Shown one piece after another: positions 53,857 to 62,617 of a stretch of 64,000 nt of DNA; position 1 is the first letter of the stretch; each line of letters begins with the position of its first letter. Made by a program: the position numbers and the translations under genes. The notes below the pieces were generated by a model. That model was not told where the DNA came from, ran no database searches, and was given only the letters and a program-made list of their open reading frames with translations. Source of the stretch: Desulforhabdus sp. TSK (GTDB lineage: Bacteria > Desulfobacterota > Syntrophobacteria > Syntrophobacterales > Syntrophobacteraceae); the NCBI RefSeq assembly GCF_022836495.1, contig NZ_BQXM01000021.1:17945-81944 (forward strand), in the 5' to 3' direction.

Positions 53857-54849
53857 TTACTCCTTTTCCACAGGTAATCCGGCCTCTATCATTTTTTCTC
53901 TGAAGTGGTCTTCATACTCTTCGTAAGTGTGGGTTTTTACAGGGTAGTTCCAAGGGTTGATGTGTCGGATGATGCGGCTGTCGTTCGGCATGTTCCTCGT
54001 GGGGCTCAGGAAAACGCCGCCAAGGTGCATGAGCTTGCTGAACGGGAAATAGATGAAGAGGGTGCAAATCAGGAAAAGATGGATGAAGAAGAGTACACCG
54101 ATCCCTTCGGGAATGACGGGATGGAATGTCACGATCCCCAGGGCCAGTTCTTTGACTTTAAGGATATCCACTTTGGTGAAATAGCGCATGAGGATGCCGC
54201 TGAGTCCCAGCGCCAGGAGCAGGAACAAAGGGAAATAGTCTGCAGGCAGCGATATGTAGCGCACCTGCGGGATGACAACCCTCCGAAGGAAGAGGAATGT
54301 TACCGCGGCGATGAAAACGAGGTCAGAGATGTAAAGCCCGGGAAGACCGATCTGCAGCATGCCGTCCACACTGTCCAGAGCGTGCACGAATCCGGGGACG
54401 GGCTCAGTGAAGAATCTCAAGTGCCTCACAAAAATCACCAGGAAGGAATAATGAAACAGGATGGCAAAAAGCCAGAGCCATTTTTCCCACTGGTAGGCCA
54501 GCTTGGGTCCGTCATATTTCTCGAGCTTGGTGTTGCGGAAAAGGGAGCGGAAAAGGAGCACTTCGAGAATCATGCGGCCCACGACTCCGGCAGGAGTCGA
54601 GGGGTTGTCGAGCTTGCTATGCTTGATCCAAGGCAGGGATTTCTGCTGTCCCGCAGTGGTGGGAATGCTGAAGGGAACCGGTGTGCGTGCCCACTTGAGT
54701 ATGCGAAATGTAAATCCCCCTATGAATGTGAAGATGGCGATGTAGGGAATGACGACCCCGAAAAAATAAGTCAAACCAGCCGCCTTCACTCCCAAAAAAA
54801 CCGCCAAGACTAGCGCAACAACTGAGAGTAAGGAAAACTTGATGCCCAT
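53857..54849 (-). CDS. dsrM: DsrM, membrane cytochrome b subunit
   Basis: 330 aa. About six hydrophobic segments, with histidines inside or next to them (FHYSFLVIFVRHLRFF and FIHLFLICTLFIYF) as expected for a NarI-like di-heme cytochrome b. It takes electrons from menaquinol and passes them to DsrK. It starts 24 bp after the RsbRD-like gene. Confidence 0.93.
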   Translation of the reverse strand: MGIKFSLLSVVALVLAVFLGVKAAGLTYFFGVVIPYIAIFTFIGGFTFRILKWARTPVPFSIPTTAGQQKSLPWIKHSKLDNPSTPAGVVGRMILEVLLFRSLFRNTKLEKYDGPKLAYQWEKWLWLFAILFHYSFLVIFVRHLRFFTEPVPGFVHALDSVDGMLQIGLPGLYISDLVFIAAVTFLFLRRVVIPQVRYISLPADYFPLFLLLALGLSGILMRYFTKVDILKVKELALGIVTFHPVIPEGIGVLFFIHLFLICTLFIYFPFSKLMHLGGVFLSPTRNMPNDSRIIRHINPWNYPVKTHTYEEYEDHFREKMIEAGLPVEKE

Positions 54850-54873
54850 TTAACAATCCCTCGTTTGAAAAAG

Positions 54874-55428
54874 TTAGGTTATTGGAGTGCTGCCTTTTTT
54901 GAATTCCGACTCATGCTCAGGAATCTCCGCCAACAGGTTGGCCCGTTGCAGGAGTCTGAACGATCTATTCTTGATCTCGGCTATTCGCACTTCACACAAC
55001 TTCTCGCGGCATTCCATATAAATGTTGAAAGCGAGCAGCGCCAAACTGTCGATCTGGGTCTCCAGCGCCAATAATTCCTGGGGGGATATTCCTTCATCGG
55101 TATGGGCATCCCCCAGAACGTCTCGGAAGATCTTCTTCAAGAGGAAAATGAAAGCCACAGCCTGCGAGGGTGAAAAATCCTGGATCGCTCGAATGCGGAT
55201 GATCTGGTCCAAATGCGGTTGGACCTTCTCAGGAGCCAGCCCCCCTGCCAGTTCATCGTAAATTCCCTCCATCCCCTGGGATAGATTGTGTCCCACAGGA
55301 TTGGCGAACTGGTTCTTTTCCTTCTTAAGAAGTCTCGTGGTTTCCGGTGGATAAGCGTCCACCACGGCGTCAAACCACCTCTTGAGGACGGTGGTTCTCG
55401 ACTCTGTTAAAAATTTCTCAAGACTCAT
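54874..55428 (-). CDS. RsbRD N-terminal domain-like protein upstream of dsrM
   Basis: 184 aa, all-helical, starting MSLEKFLTESRTTVLKRWFD, which matches the RsbRD amino-terminal sensor domain (about residues 8-150). No STAS or kinase output domain is present. The ATG at 55428 is chosen over a TTG two codons earlier. It is the first gene before dsrM with a 24-bp gap, so it is in the operon and may act as a regulator or adaptor for sulfite-reduction electron flow. Confidence 0.75.
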   Translation of the reverse strand: MSLEKFLTESRTTVLKRWFDAVVDAYPPETTRLLKKEKNQFANPVGHNLSQGMEGIYDELAGGLAPEKVQPHLDQIIRIRAIQDFSPSQAVAFIFLLKKIFRDVLGDAHTDEGISPQELLALETQIDSLALLAFNIYMECREKLCEVRIAEIKNRSFRLLQRANLLAEIPEHESEFKKGSTPIT

Positions 55429-55944
55429 ACCCAATTTGCCCTTCGTCCACCCCTGCGGGTGCCCTCAAAAAACGCTGATGGAAATGAACTCTCAAATCAA
55501 GAACGATCTATCCCCTCCTCTCGCCTGAAGTGATACTTATGCCAGAGCCCCTCTCTTTTTGCCTACAGGTCTAACGATGCCAATCGATTGACGAAAGCTA
55601 GTGTAACCTTGTGAATGTGCGAACGTTAAACTAATTACCATACTGTGTCAAGAGCCAATGGGACGTCGGGTTAGAAAGTTAAAACAACGATTGGACGGGA
55701 TAAACACACCTCTCGGAGGGGCTGATATCCTCCCGAAGAAGGCTCGAAGACGTTTGCTCGATCGATCCCTATGGAATGGAATATAACACTCTGTAATCTC
55801 ACCTGATTTAGTTAAAAAGTCGTGAGCGGCTCATTCTGTGGGCCAGGGCAGGATGAAAATGGGTTGCTTTTTGGGCATCCCGACTTAAGGTTATTTCGCG
55901 AAATGTGTTGCTGAGAACAAAACCAGAGGGCAGGGGAAGAGCAC
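55429..55944. other. Divergent promoter region dsr operon / VOC gene
   Basis: 516 bp without a gene. It should hold the main dsrMKJOP promoter. No strong repeats found. Confidence 0.45.
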
Positions 55945-56559
55945 ATGATCAAATACCATGGGATCCACCACTTGGCGATGGCCACCCGCGATATGGATCG
56001 AACCATTCGGTTTTGGCGAGATCTGTTGGAAATGCGTCTTGTCATCGGGATGGGACGCTCCGGTTACCGTCATTATTTTTTTGAGGTGTCACCCGACACA
56101 CTGCTGACATTTTTTGAATGGCCTGATGTAGAGCCCGTTCCCGAGAAGGACCATGGCTATCCAGTAAAAGGCCCCTTCATCTTCGATCATGTTTCCTTTG
56201 CCGTGGATTCCGAAGATACGGTCTGGATGCTGCGGGACCGGCTCGATGCCGCTGGATATTGGGTTTCGGATATGATCGATCATGGGTTCATCCGTTCCGT
56301 GTATGCGTTCGATCCCAATGGGATTCCCATCGAATTCAGCTGCGCTGTCGCAGGCTTCGACATTCGCAAAAACCCGGTCAATACCGACTCGCATCCCTCG
56401 GAAATCATAGAGGAAGGCCCTGAGCCTCAGCCAGGGAATTGGCCGCCTGTCGAAAGAGCCACTCCGCCGGAAGAGCGGGACATTTTTCCGGGAGAGGGCT
56501 TGGAGTTGTTCGATGGAATAAAGAAAAACATCTGGGAGAAAGCTCTGAAATCCCCTTGA
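55945..56559 (+). CDS. VOC (glyoxalase/dioxygenase) family protein
   Basis: 204 aa. A two-module VOC fold at about residues 4-135: IHHLAMATRDMDRTIRFWRD opens the first module and FDHVSFAVDSEDTVWMLRDR the second, with PNGIPIEFSC giving the metal-binding Glu. The set His/His/Glu suggests a divalent-metal site. The last 60 residues are Pro/Glu-rich and not part of the fold. The reaction (lyase, epimerase or dioxygenase) cannot be told. Confidence 0.82.
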   Translation: MIKYHGIHHLAMATRDMDRTIRFWRDLLEMRLVIGMGRSGYRHYFFEVSPDTLLTFFEWPDVEPVPEKDHGYPVKGPFIFDHVSFAVDSEDTVWMLRDRLDAAGYWVSDMIDHGFIRSVYAFDPNGIPIEFSCAVAGFDIRKNPVNTDSHPSEIIEEGPEPQPGNWPPVERATPPEERDIFPGEGLELFDGIKKNIWEKALKSP

Positions 56560-56674
56560 GGATGTTTGGAATCCTCATCAGGTATGGATTCAGCGTCAAG
56601 ATGAGGCCGGGGCGCGATGCCCGGTCATTGGCACCGTGTCGTCATCCCCAAAGGGGAAATTCTGGAGAGATTGC

Positions 56675-57526
56675 ATGCAGGATGGTCATCGGGAAAAACT
56701 GGAAAACAGGCTGGTTCCACTCCAATTGTACAAACTGACACCCAAAACCAACTGTGGCGAATGTGGCTTCGCCACCTGCCTGGCATTTGCGACTCAGGTC
56801 ATCGTGGGGCAGGGGGATCTGGGTGCGTGCCCCTACCTGGATGAGGAAGCCCTCCAGCCTTTTCAGGCTCAACTGGAAGACCAGCACAAGGCTGGCATCG
56901 GATTGAAGCGTGAGGGTTTCGAGAAAGCCCTCACCTTTCTCCGGGGAGAAATCAAGAAATGGAATTTTGCTGACATTGCTGAGAGCCTTGGGGCCCGGCT
57001 TACGGCAGAGAGAAAAGAAACTGGGCTGGAGCTCAGCTACCTCGGCCGTCCAGTGAGGGTCACCTCTGACGACATCACCAGTGCAGTCGGGGACGAGCTC
57101 AGTCCCTGGGAGAAAATCTTCCTCTATAATTACGTCATCGGAGGGGCCGTCGCTCCTTCGGGGTCCTGGGTCGGGATGGAGAGCTTTCCCAATTCCATCT
57201 CGAAAATCAAAAGCCTCAAAGAGCATTGTGAAATGCGGCTGGCCGATTCCTTCGCCGGAAAGATGTCGGGCCTGCCCGCTCTGGTGGCTCCTTTGGGGCG
57301 GAATGTTTCCCATGAGCATGAAGACGTGGATTTTGCAGCAGAATTCCAAATCCTTCCCCGGCTTACGATCCGTATCCTGTGGTGGGATGAAGAGCCCGCA
57401 GAGGGGTTCGAAGCGAAAACGAAGTTCCTGTTCGATGCCAATGCATTGAGCACCCTCGATCTCGAATCGCTCCTCTTTGCCTGTGAACAGGTGACGGACA
57501 GGCTGCTCGATCGCCTTCACGAATAG
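56675..57526 (+). CDS. Fe-S domain plus DUF3786 protein
   Basis: 283 aa from the ATG at 56675, preceded by CTGGAGAGATT. Near the start, TNCGECGFATCLAFA with a following GACPYL is a four-cysteine 4Fe-4S motif like that of the corrinoid/Fe-S protein gamma subunit. The rest (about residues 80-283) matches the DUF3786 type found in anaerobes, with SPWEKIFLYNYV. The pairing suggests a role in corrinoid or C1 chemistry, or as an Fe-S sensor, but no reaction is known. Confidence 0.75.
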   Translation: MQDGHREKLENRLVPLQLYKLTPKTNCGECGFATCLAFATQVIVGQGDLGACPYLDEEALQPFQAQLEDQHKAGIGLKREGFEKALTFLRGEIKKWNFADIAESLGARLTAERKETGLELSYLGRPVRVTSDDITSAVGDELSPWEKIFLYNYVIGGAVAPSGSWVGMESFPNSISKIKSLKEHCEMRLADSFAGKMSGLPALVAPLGRNVSHEHEDVDFAAEFQILPRLTIRILWWDEEPAEGFEAKTKFLFDANALSTLDLESLLFACEQVTDRLLDRLHE

Positions 57527-57572
57527 AACCTTTCCACTGGATCCTAACACCACACCGACGCTTCATTGCTTC

Positions 57573-57607
57573 CCCACCCTCTCTGCCTGAGGAACAGAGA
57601 GGGTGGG
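57573..57607. terminator. Bidirectional hairpin between convergent genes
   Basis: A 13-bp perfect stem (CCCACCCTCTCTG and complement) with a 9-base loop, between the Fe-S/DUF3786 gene and the next minus-strand gene. Strong stem but no clear U tract. Confidence 0.6.
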
Positions 57608-57623
57608 CTGTGCACATCCGCTC

Positions 57624-58211
57624 CTACCCTCCTTGCTCAATCTCCTTGAGCCAGTCATCGAAGGCCATGCGAATTCTCTCACCGGTGCCCTCGCGATCGG
57701 CGGCCTTCCTGGCTCTTGACCGGGGTTTTGCCACCTGCTTGTCTTCAGCGGCTTCCACGATGATGTTCAAAACCTGCTCCAACAGGACAGCGATCCAGTC
57801 TGCATCGTCCTCCCCCCCGGGACAGTGCTCACTGAGCTCCGCCACAATGTTCTCAATCATGATGGTGTACACGGACTCCTTCCAGTTGTAGAGCGCCTGG
57901 TAGTCCTTTTCCGTTTTGGCCATCTCGGGAATGTCATTGTATTTGGATGCGCCATACTTGGCGGAGGTTCCAATCCAGATGAATTCAAAGTCTGCCAGGG
58001 CATTGAGTCGCTCGGTGAGGTCTTTGGCATAGAAGAATTCATGGGCCGCCGCACTGAGCATCTTGACTTCCTGGTCCGAATCGAATTTGAAGAGATTCCT
58101 CAGACGGTTCCATTCCACGACTCTCTGGGTGAGGGATGTTCTGCGCTTTTTGTTTTCCTCTTCCACTGCATCCAACAATTTCAAGATGTCGTCAGGTATT
58201 TTGGTGCTCAT
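57624..58211 (-). CDS. Conserved-looking helical protein, unknown function
   Basis: 195 aa from the ATG at 58211, which has a perfect GGAGG six bases before; the open frame upstream lacks such a site. Mostly helical and charged, with LNALADFEFIWIGTSAKYGA and DWIAVLLEQVLNIIVEAAE as the most distinctive blocks, and a basic stretch KPRSRARKAADRE. No family recognised. It may be a soluble cytoplasmic protein. Confidence 0.6.
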   Translation of the reverse strand: MSTKIPDDILKLLDAVEEENKKRRTSLTQRVVEWNRLRNLFKFDSDQEVKMLSAAAHEFFYAKDLTERLNALADFEFIWIGTSAKYGASKYNDIPEMAKTEKDYQALYNWKESVYTIMIENIVAELSEHCPGGEDDADWIAVLLEQVLNIIVEAAEDKQVAKPRSRARKAADREGTGERIRMAFDDWLKEIEQGG

Positions 58212-58648
58212 TGTATCCTCCGGTCGAACCGCTGGGGTGATGGCTGCGGCGCCCTCGAACAATGCCGTATGTGAAGGCAAAGAATGCAAAAAAGCATCGA
58301 TCGGGCTTTCGTGCTCACCGCCGTCCGGTGCTCGGCGCATGTGCTGCGGCATGTCAGCGCATTGCACTGATGGAGCCGGCTGTCCCACAACGTTCGTATT
58401 GATTGTCCTGTATCATTCCATATGTATACTGCGCGCTTTCATGGTGGGGTATTAATACGGCTTTTGGCGATGTCTGTCTAGCCGTTAGCTGAAAGAAATG
58501 GGCCGGGAGTCAGGAGGACGTTGGGGTGGAGAACCTCTGTCCGCCAAGGAAGGTTGAAGGCTGCGGGGAGATGCTGTAATTTATGGCGGAGGCTTACTAC
58601 GGCGTGAATTTGAGCCGCAATCCCGAGGATACATGACAGGAGATAGAG
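58212..58648. other. Intergenic region
   Basis: 437 bp between two divergent genes. No structure recognised apart from the ribosome site AGGAGATAGAG of the small gene at 58649. Confidence 0.4.
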
Positions 58649-58837
58649 GTGGAGACAATACCGGATGATCAGGCCCGTGCAGGAATGAAAAAGGACATTA
58701 TGGGTTATTTCACCATCATCGCTTCGCCCATCGGCTTGGACAAACTGCCCATGGAACTGCTCAGGGAATTGCATGCCATCATGCGAAAAGCCGCCATCTG
58801 GTCCAAGTCCTACAATGCGGACACGCTGGAGGACTGA
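58649..58837 (+). CDS. Small protein, unknown function
   Basis: 62 aa with a GTG start and a well-placed AGGAG site; an ATG at 58685 would give a shorter form. Contains GYFTIIASPIGLDKLPMELL, a short amphipathic block. Its end overlaps the end of the convergent P-loop gene by 28 bp. No family recognised. Confidence 0.5.
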   Translation: METIPDDQARAGMKKDIMGYFTIIASPIGLDKLPMELLRELHAIMRKAAIWSKSYNADTLED

Positions 58838-59511
58838 CCGGAGCAGTGATTTTCCACCGCGGCGAGGAGCGTCTCCACATCAAATGCCTTGCTCCTTCGT
58901 GTGAAATAGCCGATGTCCATGGCGGCGTATTTTCTGTAGAGCTTTTCGCGACTGCTGAGCAGCTCTGCATAGCAGCGGGTCAGAGCTGCTTCCCTGGTTT
59001 CGGAGTGCGCCATTTGAAAGAGCTCCCGCCAGAGGAGCGGGGTGGGGTGGGCGACGTAGGCCTTGAACATCAGCTCCTGCACTTCCGGGGGATTGGAAAG
59101 ATGGATGATCGTCGTGCGGCGGTGCAGCTCTTCCAGGATGGCATCTCCCGTGTAGACAACGCTCCCGGTGGTGTCGACCACAATGTTTTCATCGCTCTCC
59201 TTTGTGTTGCGGAGGTAATCCAGGATCTCCCGAACCACTTCTACCTCACAGGCCAGGTACTGAGCTTCGCGAGTCCTGTAACCCGGCTCATAGGGAAATC
59301 CCATCCATTTCCCCATTTCAACCGGAGACCCGTCCGCTGCCGTCAATTGTGACCGAAGCTTTTGGGCGATCAGTGCGTCACAGCAGAATCGCTTGAAGCC
59401 ATGCTCGGCGAGTTTTTGAGACCAGTAGGATTTGCCGGAGCCCGACATGCCCATCAAGGAGAGACGCATGGGGCAAAAAGACTTGGCGGCCTGGGGATGG
59501 AGCTCTTCCAT
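58810..59511 (-). CDS. P-loop, shikimate kinase-like protein
   Basis: 233 aa from the ATG at 59511. Walker A motif GMSGSGKS at residues 21-28, at the start of a kinase-type fold. IVVDTTGSVVYTGDAIL (about residue 125) resembles the second motif of shikimate/gluconate kinases, which suggests a small-molecule kinase. But CCDALIAQKLRSQL and the long carboxyl half are not typical of AroK. The substrate is unknown. The ribosome site of this start is weak, and the frame is open upstream. Confidence 0.7.
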   Translation of the reverse strand: MEELHPQAAKSFCPMRLSLMGMSGSGKSYWSQKLAEHGFKRFCCDALIAQKLRSQLTAADGSPVEMGKWMGFPYEPGYRTREAQYLACEVEVVREILDYLRNTKESDENIVVDTTGSVVYTGDAILEELHRRTTIIHLSNPPEVQELMFKAYVAHPTPLLWRELFQMAHSETREAALTRCYAELLSSREKLYRKYAAMDIGYFTRRSKAFDVETLLAAVENHCSGQSSSVSAL

Positions 59512-59603
59512 GGGAATTTTTTCTTTTCCCCATGGAGCCCCATTCGTGGGAACCGAGCTCCATGAGGTGCTTTCTTGAGGTTGGATTCCCTCGGGATGCG
59601 GGA

Positions 59604-59804
59604 CTATTTCTTTTTCTGCTTCTGCTGGCCGACGCGGACTTTCGTTTCCGTGGATTTGACTTCCACCTTCATGTGCGTCGCCGAGGGGCAGATTCCCATT
59701 CTCCACTTGGCTGCCGGAGTCGTCCAGATGCGGCATCTTTCTTCAATGACGTTGCCGCAGCCGCTGCACTTTTCGACGATGGGCTTCCATTCCATTTGTT
59801 CCAT
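59604..59804 (-). CDS. PxxKW-family cysteine-rich small protein
   Basis: 66 aa from the ATG at 59804, chosen because GGGAGGTCTA lies before it. CSGCGNVIEERC followed by TPAAKWRMGICP gives the PxxKW signature of a small Cys-rich family known mainly from anaerobes. A lysine-rich tail ends it. The four cysteines may bind zinc or an Fe-S cluster. Function unknown. Confidence 0.75.
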   Translation of the reverse strand: MEQMEWKPIVEKCSGCGNVIEERCRIWTTPAAKWRMGICPSATHMKVEVKSTETKVRVGQQKQKKK

Positions 59805-60295
59805 TCCTAGACCTCCCATGAGTATTTACCTTGACTGCCAATGCGAGCGTATGCTCTCAAAACCAGAGTTCGCGGGAATCCGCTTCGTCTCAAAATCAAT
59901 GATACTATCCGAACTTTCGGGAGTAATAACACATTGTTTGTGCAACGGAAGCTCCGCGGGTCGGCTTATTTTTGTGCCGCTCAACCAAACGACGAAGTAT
60001 AAAATGCAAAAAAAATATTGTCAAATCGACAGGAGCCTGTTGAGCAAGAATTCTTGCAGTCCCGGGCTTGAGCCTTATTGATTGCGTCATTCCGGCATGC
60101 TTTTCCTGTGAAAATGCCGTCATTAAGTCTTTTCATCCTTCCTTGTGACCGCTCGGTCATGGGGGTTAGCCGGAATCCACCCCCACGGCAAATTCTCCGG
60201 GTCTCGGCTTACACCGGTCTGACGGCATGAAGAGCCAAAAAATATGTGCTCAGATGCTCAAGTGAAAGCGTAGCCTCGGGAATGGGGTCCAATAA
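59805..60295. other. Intergenic region with a repeat trace
   Basis: About 490 bp without a gene. At 60083-60120 there is a degenerate member of the CGTCATTCCGGCATGCTT palindrome also seen at 9207-9247. Confidence 0.5.
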
Positions 60296-60320
60296 CTGCC
60301 CCCGGATTTCCCGGGGGCAG
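60296..60320 (-). terminator. Hairpin after the class V aminotransferase gene
   Basis: A 10-bp perfect stem (CTGCCCCCGG and complement) with a 5-base loop, about 57 bp beyond the aminotransferase stop. On the minus strand GTTATTGG follows, a poor U tract. Confidence 0.55.
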
Positions 60321-60377
60321 CGAAAGCATGGCAGGCTTTAGAGGGCGGGGGATCGTGGTTTGGCGAAGGAGCGATCT

Positions 60378-61820
60378 CTATCCTTCAATCTGCAGGCTGA
60401 GATCGTAGAGTGCGTCCACCAGGCCGTCCACCTGGGCTCGGTTGTGGAAGATATGGGTGGAAATGCGCAGTGCGTATGTCGGCTTCGTGTCCCCTGCATG
60501 GAGGTGAAAATCCGTGTAGCGAACCTGGTACCCGGCTTCGCTTTCCAGGCGTGCCACGAGGGCCTGGATTTTGTCTCCAGCCTCGAGGTTCGCAAAGGGA
60601 TTGAAGGACGTGAGGCCCGTGCTGAACTCGGGGATGTCGGGCGCGAAGAATGTGCCGGCTTCCCCGTACTTTTGCGCGAGGCTTTTTTTCAAGTAAGAGC
60701 TCAGAGAGCAAACATATTCCTCGATCTTCTCACGACCGATTTCCTCCCACATTTTGCAGGCGTCCACCATGGCCAGGTGTGCCGACACATCCATCTGTCC
60801 CCGGTACTGCATGGCCATGCCGATATCGTATTTGCTACGGTCATTTTTGACAGGCTGTGCAACGAAAGTGTAGGTGGAAGCATTCTGGGTCCAGAATTCG
60901 GGCAGGTCGTCTCCATGGTTGCGCAGATACAGGATGCCCGTCCCTCCGGGGCCGCATTGCCACTTGTGGCCCGGACCCGCATAGAAATCGCATCCCATGT
61001 CGTGAAAATCGAGCTTCAACATTCCGGGGCCGTGCGCCCCATCCACGATGGAGATCAAACCGTTTTCCCGTGCCAGCGTGCAGAGCGCTTTGGCGGGCAG
61101 GCGAGTCCCCGTCTTGTAGGTGATGTGGGAAAAAAGGATGGCTTTGGTATTTTTGGTGATGTTACGGGCGAACAGATCCACGAACTGATCCTCGCTCGCT
61201 GTATCGAGGACGGGAATCTCCAGTTCTGTAACCTTAACCTTGTAGCGGTCTCGGAGCACATTGAGGGGCGAAAGGGCAGCAATGTGCTCGTGGTGCGTCG
61301 TCAGGATTTCGTCCCCCTCCTGGAAGTTCAAACCGAAAAGGATGGCATCCATTCCATCCGTTGTGTTGCGGGACAAGCAAATTTCATCCGCGTTGCAGCC
61401 AAATTGGGCAGCCAGCTCTGCGCGCTGCGCCGGCAAGCCGAAATCCGCCCCCAGCTCCGCTTCGAAGGTTCGGGGATGAAATGCGGCGAGCTCATTGTAT
61501 TTCTGATAATTTTTCAGAATCTGCTGCGGCATGGATCCCGTGGTCCCGATGTTCATGTAGACAACCTTGGGATCGATGATGAATTGTTTTTGCACCCCTT
61601 TCCAGAAAACTTTGTTGGGAAGGCTGGCGTCCAGGGACAGAAGCTTGGAGGGGGCGGCTCCTGCTCCTTTGGGGAACGACACTCCGGCAGCCCCAGCAGC
61701 CGCTGCAATTCCCGCGAGCTTGAAAAAGCCCCGCCGGGAGATCCCGTTTTGAGAGACAGGTTGTGTTTGGTTGAGGGATTCGCTTCCTGTTTCATGTTTG
61801 TTGCAATGCAGATCGTTCAC
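60378..61820 (-). CDS. Tat-exported class V aminotransferase-like PLP enzyme
   Basis: 480 aa. The amino end has a twin-arginine signal, ISRRGFFKLAG at about residues 27-37, followed by an Ala/Gly-rich stretch, so it is probably exported folded. The body is a class V PLP fold, with SIVDGAHGPG for the cofactor Asp and His and GPGHKW with the Schiff-base lysine at about residue 286. Nearest relatives are cysteine desulfurase/isopenicillin-N-epimerase-like enzymes. A desulfurase active-site Cys in the usual place is not evident. Export of a PLP enzyme is unusual. Confidence 0.82.
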   Translation of the reverse strand: MNDLHCNKHETGSESLNQTQPVSQNGISRRGFFKLAGIAAAAGAAGVSFPKGAGAAPSKLLSLDASLPNKVFWKGVQKQFIIDPKVVYMNIGTTGSMPQQILKNYQKYNELAAFHPRTFEAELGADFGLPAQRAELAAQFGCNADEICLSRNTTDGMDAILFGLNFQEGDEILTTHHEHIAALSPLNVLRDRYKVKVTELEIPVLDTASEDQFVDLFARNITKNTKAILFSHITYKTGTRLPAKALCTLARENGLISIVDGAHGPGMLKLDFHDMGCDFYAGPGHKWQCGPGGTGILYLRNHGDDLPEFWTQNASTYTFVAQPVKNDRSKYDIGMAMQYRGQMDVSAHLAMVDACKMWEEIGREKIEEYVCSLSSYLKKSLAQKYGEAGTFFAPDIPEFSTGLTSFNPFANLEAGDKIQALVARLESEAGYQVRYTDFHLHAGDTKPTYALRISTHIFHNRAQVDGLVDALYDLSLQIEG

Positions 61821-62302
61821 GTTGAATTCCTCCCTGATGCATGGAAATAGAGCAGACCTTGTTGTGATGTTTGAGTATTCTGTGCCATCGGACGATAGTT
61901 TCTCTGGAAATGTATACTGGTAAAAAAGAGAGTTTGAGATGGAATAAAGCTAAATTTGGCTTCTATTGACCATTTAAAGCCAAATATTCATGATTTTCTC
62001 TTTTGTATGATCACGCAAAGAATATCGGGTTAGTTCCATCAGAACTTTAGAAAAATTTCAGGGATACTTTTCATGAGGATTCTCAAGGGGTGAAGTCCTG
62101 GCGCAGCCCCTATCTCGGGGGCGGAGTTGGTGGTCGGAGAGTATTTCCAGGGAGAATGATGGGTATTTATGGATTTAAAAGTCGTTTGGGGGTGTGCCCA
62201 CTGCCGGAGGCAAATATTTTGATGGTTTCGCAAACGTCGACCGACTGTTTTATGGCCTGTCAAGGAAACATGGAATGAACACGAGAAAAGGACGTTAATG
62301 AA
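61821..62302. other. Divergent intergenic region
   Basis: 482 bp, AT-rich between about 61900 and 62060. No gene, repeat or RNA recognised; promoters of the flanking genes expected. Confidence 0.4.
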
Positions 62303-62458
62303 ATGAGGGCTCTTCTGATGCTGGGTTTGGCTTTGATTTTGACGGCAGGTGCCGCCTTTGCCGAAGGAGGCAACAATCAAGGAACGACAGGATCCGGAAG
62401 CACCTATACGGGCTCCGGTTCCCAGGGTTCGGCGTCTCAACCGCGTACGGGCCGATGA
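62303..62458 (+). CDS. Small secreted Gly/Ser-rich peptide
   Basis: 51 aa. The first 20 residues (MRALLMLGLALILTAGAAFA) are a clean signal peptide with an AxA cut site. The mature part of about 31 residues is Gly/Ser/Thr-rich (TTGSGSTYTGSGSQGS). AAAAGGACG lies about ten bases upstream. Too short to assign a family. The signal peptide is good evidence it is a real gene. It precedes the diguanylate cyclase gene by 160 bp. Confidence 0.5.
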   Translation: MRALLMLGLALILTAGAAFAEGGNNQGTTGSGSTYTGSGSQGSASQPRTGR

Positions 62459-62617
62459 ATTGGTTCGGATCTGTGTGGAAGGGGGCCACCCGAGGCGGAC
62501 GGCGGCCACCTCCCGTCCCCTCCTCCAATGAAACGAAGAGCCATATTTGAATAGAGCAGAGAGCTCCATTTTTTACTCTATTCTGTGAATCTCTAACAGA
62601 AAAGCAAATGGACCATA

